Below, in pieces: positions 27,400-35,215 of a DNA stretch of 64,000 bases. Source of the DNA: Flavobacterium anseongense. Lineage in GTDB: Bacteria; Bacteroidota; Bacteroidia; Flavobacteriales; Flavobacteriaceae. Location of the stretch: the NCBI RefSeq assembly GCF_021608185.1, contig NZ_JAKIHN010000005.1, positions 62,001 through 126,000 of the forward strand, in the 5' to 3' direction. The notes under the pieces are model-generated. The model was given only the letters and a program-made list of their open reading frames with translations, ran no database searches and was not told where the DNA came from. The position numbers and the translations under genes were made by a program. Position 1 is the stretch's first letter. Each line of letters starts with the position of its first letter.

Positions 27400-27404
27400 A
27401 ATTA

Positions 27405-27525
27405 AGCCCCCTAACCCCCGAAGGGGGAATTCCTATTAGGGGTCAATAGGTTTTTAGTTATTATTTTGAATTACTCTGCATATTATTTAGTTTTTCGAAG
27501 TCCCCCCTTCGGGGGTTAGGGGGCT
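27405..27525. repeat. Inverted repeat pair with 23-bp perfect arms between hemF and hemB
   Basis: Arms at 27405-27427 and 27503-27525 are perfect reverse complements; each begins or ends with AGCCCCCTAAC and carries its own CCCCCGAAGGGGG hairpin. The 75 bp between are AT-rich. This looks like a small dispersed Bacteroidota element. The right arm runs 10 bp into the end of hemF and provides its stop codon. Confidence 0.85.
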
Positions 27526-28424
27526 ATCCAATCAACTGGATTTTCTAATACTTTAATTAATTTTTCTTCCTCGCTATTTGCTTCCGGATGATGGTCATAA
27601 ACCCATTGCACATATGGTGGCAAACTCATCAAAATAGATTCGATTCTGCCGTTTGTTTTTAATCCAAATAAAGTTCCTTTATCGTGAACCAAATTGAATT
27701 CGACGTAACGACCACGACGGATTTCCTGCCAGGTTTTTTGTGCTGCTGTATAGGTTAAATCTTTTCTTCTTTCAACTATAGGAAGATAGGCTTCGAGGAA
27801 ACTGTTGCCGACTTCAGTTACAAAGTTGTACCAATCTAACATTTTCATGCTTTCTGTTTCTTTGCAATAATCGAAAAACAAACCACCTACTCCGCGTGCT
27901 TCGTTCCGGTGTGCGTTCCAGAAATAGCCATCGCATTGCTTTTTATATTTTGGATAGAAATCAGGATTATGTTTGTCACAAGCTGTTTTACAGGTTTGAT
28001 GAAAATGTTTCGCATCTTCTTCAAACAGATAATAAGGCGTTAAATCTTGTCCGCCACCAAACCAAGAGTTTATTACATTTCCATTATCATCATACATTTC
28101 AAAGTATCTCCAATTAGCATGCACTGTTGGCACCATTGGACTTTTAGGATGAATTACTAAACTTAATCCACAGGCAAAAAAATCGGCTTCGCCAACGTTG
28201 AACATCTTTTGCATGGCTTCGGGTAATTTGCCATGAACTGCTGAAATGTTTACGCCGCCTTTTTCAAAGACTTCCCCATTTTCAATCACACGTGTTCTTC
28301 CGCCACCGCCTTCGGGACGTTCCCAAATATCTTCACGAAATTTGGCAACACCATCAACTGCTTCTAATCCGGAGCAGATTTGGTCTTGGAGTTGGAGGAT
28401 GTATGTATAAAATTTGTTCTTCAT
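27516..28424 (-). CDS. hemF: Oxygen-dependent coproporphyrinogen III oxidase
   Basis: Decarboxylates coproporphyrinogen III to protoporphyrinogen IX using O2. 302 residues, typical length. Signature segments GGGGRTRVIENG (about 39-50), HANWRYFEMYD and WFGGGQDLTPYY (about 121-132) are present. The last codons (GCC CCC TAA) lie in the inverted repeat at 27503-27525, so the native C-terminus may have been rewritten by the element; the catalytic body is unaffected. Confidence 0.97.
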   Translation of the reverse strand: MKNKFYTYILQLQDQICSGLEAVDGVAKFREDIWERPEGGGGRTRVIENGEVFEKGGVNISAVHGKLPEAMQKMFNVGEADFFACGLSLVIHPKSPMVPTVHANWRYFEMYDDNGNVINSWFGGGQDLTPYYLFEEDAKHFHQTCKTACDKHNPDFYPKYKKQCDGYFWNAHRNEARGVGGLFFDYCKETESMKMLDWYNFVTEVGNSFLEAYLPIVERRKDLTYTAAQKTWQEIRRGRYVEFNLVHDKGTLFGLKTNGRIESILMSLPPYVQWVYDHHPEANSEEEKLIKVLENPVDWIAP

Positions 28425-28433
28425 TATAATTAG

Positions 28434-28497
28434 TTTTCAGTCGCAGTATTCAGTCGCAGAATTGAAACTGAAAACTGGGACTGGGACTGCCTACTGA
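28434..28497. repeat. Short ACTG/CAGTCGCAG repeat tract upstream of hemF
   Basis: Contains CAGTCGCAG twice (TTTCAGTCGCAGTATT and TTCAGTCGCAGAATT) and then AACTGAAAACTGGGACTGGGACTG. Related ACTGCGACTGAAC units occur at 35174-35215. It separates hemE and hemF. Confidence 0.55.
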
Positions 28498-29516
28498 TTA
28501 TATTCCTTAACCGCTTCGATAAACGCTTTCGCGTGATCTACCGGAATGTTTGGTAAAATTCCGTGACCAAGGTTTACGATATAATTGTCTTTCCCGAATT
28601 CGTCTATCATTTGATGCACCATTTTTTTGATGGTTGGAATTGGTGATAGTAAACGGCTCGGGTCGAAATTTCCTTGCAGTGTAATTCTTCCTCCTGATAA
28701 ATATCTTGCATTTCTTGCCGAGCAAGTCCAGTCAACACCAAGTGCTGATGCCTTTGATTTTGCCATATCATTTAGAGCAAACCAACACCCTTTTCCGAAT
28801 ACGATAACCTTTGTGTCTTCGGCTAAAGCTTCAACGATTTGGTTGATATAGGGCCATGAAAATTCGTTGTAATCAACAGGTGATAACATTCCGCCCCACG
28901 AATCGAAAACCTGAATTGCGTTGCAACCCGCTTTTACTTTTTCTTTTAAATATAAAATTGTGGTATCTGTAATTTTTTGCAATAAAGTATGAGCAGCAAC
29001 CGGATTCGAAAAGCAAAATCCTTTGGCTGTATCAAAACTTTTGGAACCTTTACCCTCGACAGCATAACAAAAAATCGTCCAAGGTGAACCTGCAAAACCA
29101 ATTAACGGAACCTCATCATTCAGCATTTCTTTCGTCAATTTTATGGCGTCAAAAACGTAACCTAAAGTCTCGTTAACATCCGGAACAAAGGTTTTATTCA
29201 CATCTTCCATGGTTCGGATTGGGTTTGGAATTATTGGTCCCAAATTGTCTTTAAGTTCAACGTGAATTCCCATCGCTCTTGGCACGACCAAAATATCCGA
29301 AAACAAAATTGCGGCATCCGGTTTTACAATTCGGATTGGCTGCACTGTAATTTCTGCAGCTAATTCAGGAGTTTCGCAACGGGTGAAGAAATCGTATTTG
29401 TCGCGCAAAGCACGAAATTCAGGTAAATATCTTCCTGCCTGACGCATCATCCAAACTGGTGGACGTTCTACAGTTTCGTTATTTAAGGCTCTTAAAAAAA
29501 GGTCGTTTTTAATCAT
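28491..29516 (-). CDS. hemE: Uroporphyrinogen decarboxylase
   Basis: Removes four acetate carboxyls from uroporphyrinogen III. 341 residues. The N-terminal signature [18 protein letters not shown] (about 18-35) with the conserved Arg residues is present, and [16 protein letters not shown] and [11 protein letters not shown] (about 317-327) complete the family pattern. A member of the hemA-C-D-E-F-B series on the minus strand. Confidence 0.97.
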   Translation of the reverse strand: MIKNDLFLRALNNETVERPPVWMMRQAGRYLPEFRALRDKYDFFTRCETPELAAEITVQPIRIVKPDAAILFSDILVVPRAMGIHVELKDNLGPIIPNPIRTMEDVNKTFVPDVNETLGYVFDAIKLTKEMLNDEVPLIGFAGSPWTIFCYAVEGKGSKSFDTAKGFCFSNPVAAHTLLQKITDTTILYLKEKVKAGCNAIQVFDSWGGMLSPVDYNEFSWPYINQIVEALAEDTKVIVFGKGCWFALNDMAKSKASALGVDWTCSARNARYLSGGRITLQGNFDPSRLLSPIPTIKKMVHQMIDEFGKDNYIVNLGHGILPNIPVDHAKAFIEAVKEYNQ

Positions 29517-29520
29517 CTTT

Positions 29521-29553
29521 TAGCTTTAAGCTGTCAGCTGTTAGCTGTCAGCA
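29521..29553. repeat. Short AGCTGTCAGC repeat tract
   Basis: AAGCTGTCAGCTGTTAGCTG then TCAGC: two AGCTGTCAGC units in direct order, partly self-complementary. It fills the hemD-hemE gap; probably non-coding repeat DNA. Confidence 0.45.
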
Positions 29554-29558
29554 TTTAT

Positions 29559-30227
29559 TTAGTTTTTATAATTTTCTATACATTTCATTATCACGCTTTC
29601 GATTGTTGGCTGATTGGCTATAATTCGGTTTGGCGTTACATATTTTAATGCTTCGGCTGTTGAGTTGCCAATGCAGAAGCAATTTTCATCTTCAATTTTA
29701 TTTTCCAGCAAATAACTTTTAACTCCGGATGGACTGAAAAACAATATTGCATCTGGTTCGAAAGCAATTTTGTGCGTAGTCAAAACCGTTTCGTAGACCT
29801 CAACTTCATCTAACTTGATTTCAACCAATCGCAATGCATCGGGCAAAAAGTCTCTGCGGATATTTCCGCAAAAAAAGGTGAAACTGTTTTTCGAATATTG
29901 GTTACATATAAGTGACGCTAATTCGGCAGCATAATCAGCATCGGCGACAACTTCAAAACCATTTTCTTCTAATAAAGCTTTCGTTTTTTCACCAACACAA
30001 AAACACTTTCTGCTTTTTATTTCAGCTAACTTTTTATTTGTAAGAACGCTTTCGACTGCATTTTGACTTGTAAAAATCAGATAGTCGTTTATTGTTTCAA
30101 TTTTAAAATCCTTGTTTTGAATGCTGATAAAATCCGCTTCAAAAACTGAAAAATCCGCACTCAACAGTTGTTGCTTTTGTCTTTCTGAAAGCTTCTTTGT
30201 TGATACTATGCGAATTTGATTTTGCAT
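29559..30227 (-). CDS. hemD: Uroporphyrinogen-III synthase
   Basis: Closes hydroxymethylbilane to uroporphyrinogen III. 222 residues; as usual for HemD, sequence conservation is low. The assignment rests on the two-domain alpha/beta pattern, the segments DYLIFTSQNAVESV (about 48-61) and DAILFFSPSGVKSYL (about 158-172), and position: its ATG overlaps the stop of hemC by 1 bp (TAATG). Confidence 0.9.
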   Translation of the reverse strand: MQNQIRIVSTKKLSERQKQQLLSADFSVFEADFISIQNKDFKIETINDYLIFTSQNAVESVLTNKKLAEIKSRKCFCVGEKTKALLEENGFEVVADADYAAELASLICNQYSKNSFTFFCGNIRRDFLPDALRLVEIKLDEVEVYETVLTTHKIAFEPDAILFFSPSGVKSYLLENKIEDENCFCIGNSTAEALKYVTPNRIIANQPTIESVIMKCIENYKN

Positions 30228-31153
30228 TACTTTTTCAATTCGTTTTTGATTTTTTTCATCAATTCAGCTCCTCCATTTTTTAAAATTTCCTGAGCTGCAT
30301 TGAATCCTAATTTCTTCCATTCCGAAATATCGACAGCTTTGACGATTTCAAGTTTTTGTTTTCCATCGATGGATAACAAAACTCCTTTGAAATCTATCGT
30401 GTCGTCATGTTCATTATATTTTGCTAAAGCTCCGATTGGTGCTGTACAACCGCCTTCGAGTGTTCGCAAAAATTGCCTTTCGATATACGTGCAAATTTCT
30501 GTTTCGATATCGTTGAGTTGCGAAACTGCGTCAATAGTAAATACATCATTTTCCATTGCAACTATAACCATTGCACCTTGTGCAGGCGCCGGAACCATCC
30601 AATCCAAATTGATAAAATTATCCGATTTTAGATTAATCCGTTCCAAACCTGCTGCGGCAAAAACGGCTCCACTCCAATCATTATCATGTAACTTTTGCAT
30701 TCTTGTATTCACGTTTCCGCGTAAATCTACAACAGTGTGATTTGGATATTTATTCCACCATTGTGCCTGACGACGTAAACTTCCGGTGGCGATTGTCGCT
30801 TCGGAATTAAGGAAATCAAGATTGCCTTTGTGAACCAGAATATCCAATACATTGGCGCGTTCTAAAACTGCTGCCTGCACGATTCCTTTTGGTAAAGTGG
30901 TTGGCACATCTTTCATCGAATGCACCGCAATATCTACTTGCCCATTTATCATCGCAATGTCTAAGGTTTTGGTAAAAATTCCGGTTATTCCGAGTTCGTA
31001 AAGCGGTTTATCCAAAATGATATCGCCATCTGATTTAACGGCAACAATTTCGGTTTTATATCCTAAATCTTCGAGTTGTTTTTGAACCGTATTGGCTTGC
31101 CAAAGTGCTAATTGGCTGTCGCGGGTTCCTATGCGAATGGTTTTTTCGGCCAC
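30227..31153 (-). CDS. hemC: Hydroxymethylbilane synthase (porphobilinogen deaminase)
   Basis: Polymerises four porphobilinogen molecules on a covalently bound dipyrromethane cofactor. 308 residues. N-terminal IRIGTRDSQLALWQA, the catalytic SMKDVPTTLP segment and the cofactor-binding Cys in LEGGCTAPIGA (about 235) are clear. It starts 11 bp after hemA and is coupled to hemD. Confidence 0.97.
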   Translation of the reverse strand: MAEKTIRIGTRDSQLALWQANTVQKQLEDLGYKTEIVAVKSDGDIILDKPLYELGITGIFTKTLDIAMINGQVDIAVHSMKDVPTTLPKGIVQAAVLERANVLDILVHKGNLDFLNSEATIATGSLRRQAQWWNKYPNHTVVDLRGNVNTRMQKLHDNDWSGAVFAAAGLERINLKSDNFINLDWMVPAPAQGAMVIVAMENDVFTIDAVSQLNDIETEICTYIERQFLRTLEGGCTAPIGALAKYNEHDDTIDFKGVLLSIDGKQKLEIVKAVDISEWKKLGFNAAQEILKNGGAELMKKIKNELKK

Positions 31154-31164
31154 TTTGATGCTTT

Positions 31165-32424
31165 TTAAAAGAATGATTTCTCTTGTTCTAATTGAAATAC
31201 TTTTTCAATCCATTCGATTCCTTCGTCCATTGAATCTCCATCTTTTAGATGATTCACAAAATGATTCGTGATTTTTTGAATGATTCTGTTGCTGATTAGT
31301 TCGGCTTGTTCTTCGTCAAAATTGGAATTTTTTTTACGCTGAACATTTAACTCGCTTTCTTTAATAGCATTCAGTTTTTCTTTTAACGCTTGTATGGTCG
31401 GTGCAAACTTTCTGTTTTTTGTCCATTCCATAAACTCTGCTTTTACTTCTTCAATAATTGCTTCAGCAGCCGGAATGTGTAGTTTTCTGTTTTCTAAAGT
31501 TTCATCCGTAATTTGAGAAAGATGATCGAGATGAATTAAAGTAACGCCTTCAACAGTTGTTACATTTTCATTTACATTTTTCGGAATCGACAAATCTAAA
31601 ATCAACAATGGTTTTTTTAGATTCAAAATCGCTTTGTCAATCGTTGGATTTTGAGCTCCGGTTGCTACTACTACAACGTCTGCTTTTTGCAATTCCAGTT
31701 GTAAATCGGCGTAATCTTTTACGATTACATCGAGTTTTTGAGCGAGTTTCTCCGCTTTATCTTTTGTTCTGTTGATTAAAGTTATGTGATCGTGTTTGGT
31801 ATGTTTTACTAAATTTTCGCAAGTATTTCTACCAATTTTTCCTGTTCCGAAAAGCAGTATGTTTTTATTGGCAATGTCTTCTACGTTTCTGATAATATAT
31901 TGAACAGAGGCAAAAGAAACCGATGTGGCGCCTGAAGAAATTTCTGTTTCAGTTTTAATTTTTTTGCTGGCTTGAATAACAGAATTCACAAGTCTTTCCA
32001 TGAAGGAATTTGCTAATCCGTTAGATTTACTTTGAATAAAAGCAGTTTTTAATTGACTGATAATCTCAAAATCACCAAGGATTTGACTATCTAAACCAGT
32101 TCCAACTCGGAACATATGACTAACAGCGTCCTGATTTTTGTAGATATAAGCAACTTCCTGAAACTCTTCTACTGTTCCCAGACTGTTTTCACAAAGCAAC
32201 TTGATTAATTCATATGGATGATTGGCAAAGCCATATATTTCGGTTCTATTGCAAGTTGAAGTAACGATTAGCGATTCAATTCCTTCAGCTTCGGCCTGCA
32301 TTAACAAGGTCGATTTAGCATTGGTATCCAAACTAAATTTGCCTCTTACCTCAGCATCCGCTTTTTTGTAACTCAATCCTATGGCGTAAAAAGAAGTGTG
32401 CTTCGTCATATTAAAATTTTCCAT
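31165..32424 (-). CDS. hemA: Glutamyl-tRNA reductase
   Basis: First enzyme of the C5 heme route: reduces glutamyl-tRNA to glutamate-1-semialdehyde with NADPH. 419 residues from ATG 32424; an ATG at 32409 (MTKHTSFYAIG) is an alternative start. The catalytic Cys58 is in VTSTCNRTEIYG; an NADPH-binding LLFGTGKIGRNTCENL (about 190-205) and a C-terminal dimerisation helix region follow. A -7 box lies at 32451-32458. First gene of the minus-strand heme series; hemL is not in the window. Confidence 0.97.
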   Translation of the reverse strand: MENFNMTKHTSFYAIGLSYKKADAEVRGKFSLDTNAKSTLLMQAEAEGIESLIVTSTCNRTEIYGFANHPYELIKLLCENSLGTVEEFQEVAYIYKNQDAVSHMFRVGTGLDSQILGDFEIISQLKTAFIQSKSNGLANSFMERLVNSVIQASKKIKTETEISSGATSVSFASVQYIIRNVEDIANKNILLFGTGKIGRNTCENLVKHTKHDHITLINRTKDKAEKLAQKLDVIVKDYADLQLELQKADVVVVATGAQNPTIDKAILNLKKPLLILDLSIPKNVNENVTTVEGVTLIHLDHLSQITDETLENRKLHIPAAEAIIEEVKAEFMEWTKNRKFAPTIQALKEKLNAIKESELNVQRKKNSNFDEEQAELISNRIIQKITNHFVNHLKDGDSMDEGIEWIEKVFQLEQEKSFF

Positions 32425-32450
32425 GTATATACTTTCCTTAAAAAGTTCAA

Positions 32451-32458
32451 CAAAACTA
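32451..32458 (-). promoter_or_regulatory. -7 promoter element for hemA
   Basis: The minus strand reads TAGTTTTG, a match to TAnnTTTG, 26 bp before the hemA ATG. Confidence 0.55.
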
Positions 32459-32479
32459 TTATTATCTAATTTATAAAAG

Positions 32480-32545
32480 TAACGCTTAAAGGACTTTTTA
32501 TGTCGCTATGAGATATTTTGTTTCCCAAATATCTTTTTAGCGTTA
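32480..32545. promoter_or_regulatory. Nested inverted repeats between hemA and the AraC-type regulator
   Basis: Outer pair TAACGCT (32480-32486) and AGCGTTA (32539-32545); inner pair AGATATTT (32511-32518) and AAATATCT (32527-32534). They occupy the space between the two divergent promoters and are candidate binding sites for the adjacent regulator. The binding role is inference. Confidence 0.4.
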
Positions 32546-32552
32546 TTTATTA

Positions 32553-32560
32553 TAAATTTG
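32553..32560 (+). promoter_or_regulatory. -7 promoter element for the AraC-type regulator
   Basis: TAAATTTG fits TAnnTTTG. The ATG is 94 bp downstream (32654), an unusually long leader for this sequence. Confidence 0.45.
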
Positions 32561-32653
32561 CAGTGAAATCAAGTGTTCATAATTTCTTTATGTAGATTGA
32601 TTCTAAATAATAATTTCACCTGACTTCAAAAACATATACGAAAAAATATCGCT

Positions 32654-33526
32654 ATGGGTTCTCAAGAGATAATAACAATTGAAAATGATTTCACCTTAAT
32701 TCGTTTTCAAAGCGATGAAAATGAAAGTTTTCATGTGAAAAAGCACATCAATCAAGGGTTGATACAGTTTCACTTTGGAATTAAAGGCAAAGCAAAATTT
32801 GTGTTTAATGAAGGGAATTATGCTCTAGATTTAAGAGAAGAAAAGTCACTGCTATTTTATAATCCGCAGAAAGAATTGCCCTTAAATTTAGAATTAGCGC
32901 CAAATTCCTGGGTGATTTCGGTGATAATTTCGATACAGAAATTTCATGGCTTGTTCTCTAAAGACGCTAATCATATTCCGTTTTTAAGCGAGGAAAACAA
33001 AGACCGTAAATATTACAAAGAGAACGATATAAGTCCGTCAATGGCAATTGTTCTTAGCCAACTATTTCATTACAATTTAAATCCACAAATAAAAAACCTG
33101 TATTACAAAGGAAAAGGATATGAATTATTGAGCTTGTATTTCAATCGTTCAGAAGATCCAGATGCAGAACAATGTCCGTTTCTGATTGATGAAGAAAATG
33201 TATTAAAAATAAGAAAAGCCAAAGAAATCATAATTACCAATATGTCGGAACCACCAGGTTTAGAAGAGCTATCAGACCAAGTTGGCTTAAGTTTGAAAAA
33301 ACTAAAAATGGGTTTTAAGCAAATTTACGGCGATACGGTTTATGGTTATTTATTTGATTACAAAATGGATTATGCCCGACAATTATTGGATTCGGGTTCG
33401 TATAATGTAAACGAAGTTGGTCTAAAAATTGGCTACAGCACCGGAAGTCATTTTATTGCAGCTTTCAAGAAAAAGTTTGCCACAACACCAAAGAAATATT
33501 TGATGTCCTTAAATCAAAATACTTAA
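32654..33526 (+). CDS. AraC-family transcriptional regulator
   Basis: 290 residues. The N-terminal half (about 1-170) is a beta-rich sensing/dimerisation region without recognised ligand motif. The C-terminal about 100 residues carry two helix-turn-helix motifs: LEELSDQVGLSLKKLKMGFK (about 204-223) and VNEVGLKIGYSTGSHFIAAF (about 255-274), ending in the PKKYL family signature. It is transcribed divergently from hemA and lies 54 bp before hemH, so control of heme genes or of iron/heme uptake is plausible (inference). Confidence 0.9.
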   Translation: MGSQEIITIENDFTLIRFQSDENESFHVKKHINQGLIQFHFGIKGKAKFVFNEGNYALDLREEKSLLFYNPQKELPLNLELAPNSWVISVIISIQKFHGLFSKDANHIPFLSEENKDRKYYKENDISPSMAIVLSQLFHYNLNPQIKNLYYKGKGYELLSLYFNRSEDPDAEQCPFLIDEENVLKIRKAKEIIITNMSEPPGLEELSDQVGLSLKKLKMGFKQIYGDTVYGYLFDYKMDYARQLLDSGSYNVNEVGLKIGYSTGSHFIAAFKKKFATTPKKYLMSLNQNT

Positions 33527-33580
33527 TCAAATAGATTTCGTATATCAAACAATTATTAAAATAAAACATAAAATTGCCAA

Positions 33581-34594
33581 ATGAAAGGAGTATTATTAGT
33601 CAATTTGGGTTCGCCCGAAAGTCCAACGCCAAAGGATGTAAAACCTTATTTAGATGAATTTTTAATGGATAAATACGTGATTGACGTTCCGTATTTGTTG
33701 CGCGCATTATTAGTTAGAGGAATTATTCTGCAAACGCGTCCTAAAAATTCAGCTCACGCTTATAGCCAAATATGGACGCCTGAAGGTTCACCGCTGATAG
33801 TGTTTTCAAAAAAAATGCACCAAAAAGTTGAAAAACTGGTTGATGTTCCTGTGGCTTTAGCCATGCGATACGGCACGATGACCATTCAAAAAGGCTTACA
33901 GGAACTAAAAGATAAAGGCGTTACCGAAGTAATGTTGCTGGCTTTATATCCACAGTACGCAATGGCTTCAACAACTACCATTTGGGCTTTGGCCGATGAA
34001 TTACAAAAAAAGCATTTTCCGGAAATGACAATCACCAAAGTTCCGGCTTTTTATAACAAACCCGATTTTATTCAGGCTTTGTCCAATTCTATCAAAAAGC
34101 ATTTGAGCAACTTTGAATACGACCATTTATTGTTTTCTTATCACGGAATTCCAAAAAGACATATTCGTAAAACTGATGTGACCAAATCGCATTGTACGAT
34201 TGACGGCAAATGTTGTATTACCGATTCTCCGGCGCACGAATTTTGTTATCGCCATCAATGTTATGAAACCACAAGACAAGTTGTGGAATTATTAGGAATC
34301 CCGGAAGGCAAATACAGCCAGACATTCCAATCACGCTTAGCCGGTGACAAGTGGTTAACGCCATATACCGATGTTGAAATCAATAAAATGCCTGAAAAAG
34401 GAATTAAGAAATTGGCCGTTGTCACTCCGGCTTTTGTTGCTGATTGTTTGGAAACTTTGGAAGAAATAGCGATGCGTGCCAATGAAGATTTTAAAGCTAA
34501 TGGTGGTGAAGAGTTTTTTGCCGTACCGTGTATGAATGATGAAGACGAATGGTGTGGCGTGGTTGCTAATTGGGTAAAAGACTGGTCGAAATAG
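33581..34594 (+). CDS. hemH: Ferrochelatase
   Basis: Inserts Fe2+ into protoporphyrin IX as the last step to protoheme. 337 residues. KGVLLVNLGSPESP at the N-terminus and LLFSYHGIPKRHIRKTD with the metal-binding His (about 190) are diagnostic. A Cys-rich segment (CTIDGKCC then EFCYRHQCYETTR, about 205-230) could hold a [2Fe-2S] cluster, as in some ferrochelatases, but cluster binding is not proven. hemJ follows after 6 bp. Confidence 0.96.
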   Translation: MKGVLLVNLGSPESPTPKDVKPYLDEFLMDKYVIDVPYLLRALLVRGIILQTRPKNSAHAYSQIWTPEGSPLIVFSKKMHQKVEKLVDVPVALAMRYGTMTIQKGLQELKDKGVTEVMLLALYPQYAMASTTTIWALADELQKKHFPEMTITKVPAFYNKPDFIQALSNSIKKHLSNFEYDHLLFSYHGIPKRHIRKTDVTKSHCTIDGKCCITDSPAHEFCYRHQCYETTRQVVELLGIPEGKYSQTFQSRLAGDKWLTPYTDVEINKMPEKGIKKLAVVTPAFVADCLETLEEIAMRANEDFKANGGEEFFAVPCMNDEDEWCGVVANWVKDWSK

Positions 34595-34600
34595 CGTAAA

Positions 34601-35143
34601 ATGGAACTATACAACTACATAAAATCATTGCACCTAATCTTTGTCATTACTTGGTTTGCAGGTTTGTTTTATATCGTTCGCTTGTTTGTATATCAAATTG
34701 AAGCCAATGACAAGCCTTCGCCTGAGAAAGAAATTTTGCAAAAACAATACAAAATAATGGCGTATCGCCTGTGGTATATCATCACTTGGCCAAGCGCTTT
34801 TTTAGCTGTATTTTTTGCACTTTGGTTATTATTGATAATGCCGGTTTGGATGCAAATGCCTTGGATGCAGGTCAAATTAGGATTTGTAGTTTTACTAGTT
34901 GCTTACCAAATAAAGTGTCATTTAATCTATAAAGAATTACAAAATGATATTTTCAAACATTCATCTAACTTCATGCGGTTGTGGAATGAAGGGGCAACTA
35001 TTATCTTGTTTGCCGTTGTTTTTTTAGTAATTTTAAAAAATGCTTTCAACTGGATTTATGGCGTCATCGGAATCGTTTTATTTTCGGTTTTGATAATGCT
35101 TGGATTTAAGTTTTATAAACGTATTCGCGAAAGAAATAGTTGA
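34601..35143 (+). CDS. hemJ: HemJ-type protoporphyrinogen IX oxidase (CopD-like membrane protein)
   Basis: Inner-membrane, O2-independent protoporphyrinogen oxidase. 180 residues with four or five TM helices. The two family residues are in place: His11 (KSLHLIFVITWFAGLFY) and Lys92 (MQVKLGFV). Location 6 bp after hemH, and the absence of hemG/hemY in the block, support the assignment over other CopD-domain proteins. Confidence 0.88.
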   Translation: MELYNYIKSLHLIFVITWFAGLFYIVRLFVYQIEANDKPSPEKEILQKQYKIMAYRLWYIITWPSAFLAVFFALWLLLIMPVWMQMPWMQVKLGFVVLLVAYQIKCHLIYKELQNDIFKHSSNFMRLWNEGATIILFAVVFLVILKNAFNWIYGVIGIVLFSVLIMLGFKFYKRIRERNS

Positions 35144-35173
35144 CAGTCTAAGTCTCAATTTACAGAGAAAAAT

Positions 35174-35215
35174 CTGAACACTGCGACTGAACACTGCGAC
35201 TGAACACTGAACACT
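35174..35215. repeat. 13-bp tandem repeat directly before the histidine kinase gene
   Basis: CTGAACACTGCGA occurs at 35174-35186 and 35187-35199, then a partial third unit ending CTGAACACT. The proposed ATG at 35216 directly abuts the tract, which is one reason to prefer a later start. Related sequence lies at 28434-28497. Confidence 0.75.

Noticed and set aside
27405..27525. Possible insertion sequence
   Set aside because: The 121-bp inverted repeat pair has no coding capacity for a transposase; at most a small non-autonomous element.
35174..35215. Possible CRISPR array
   Set aside because: Only two to three 13-bp tandem units without spacers and no cas genes.
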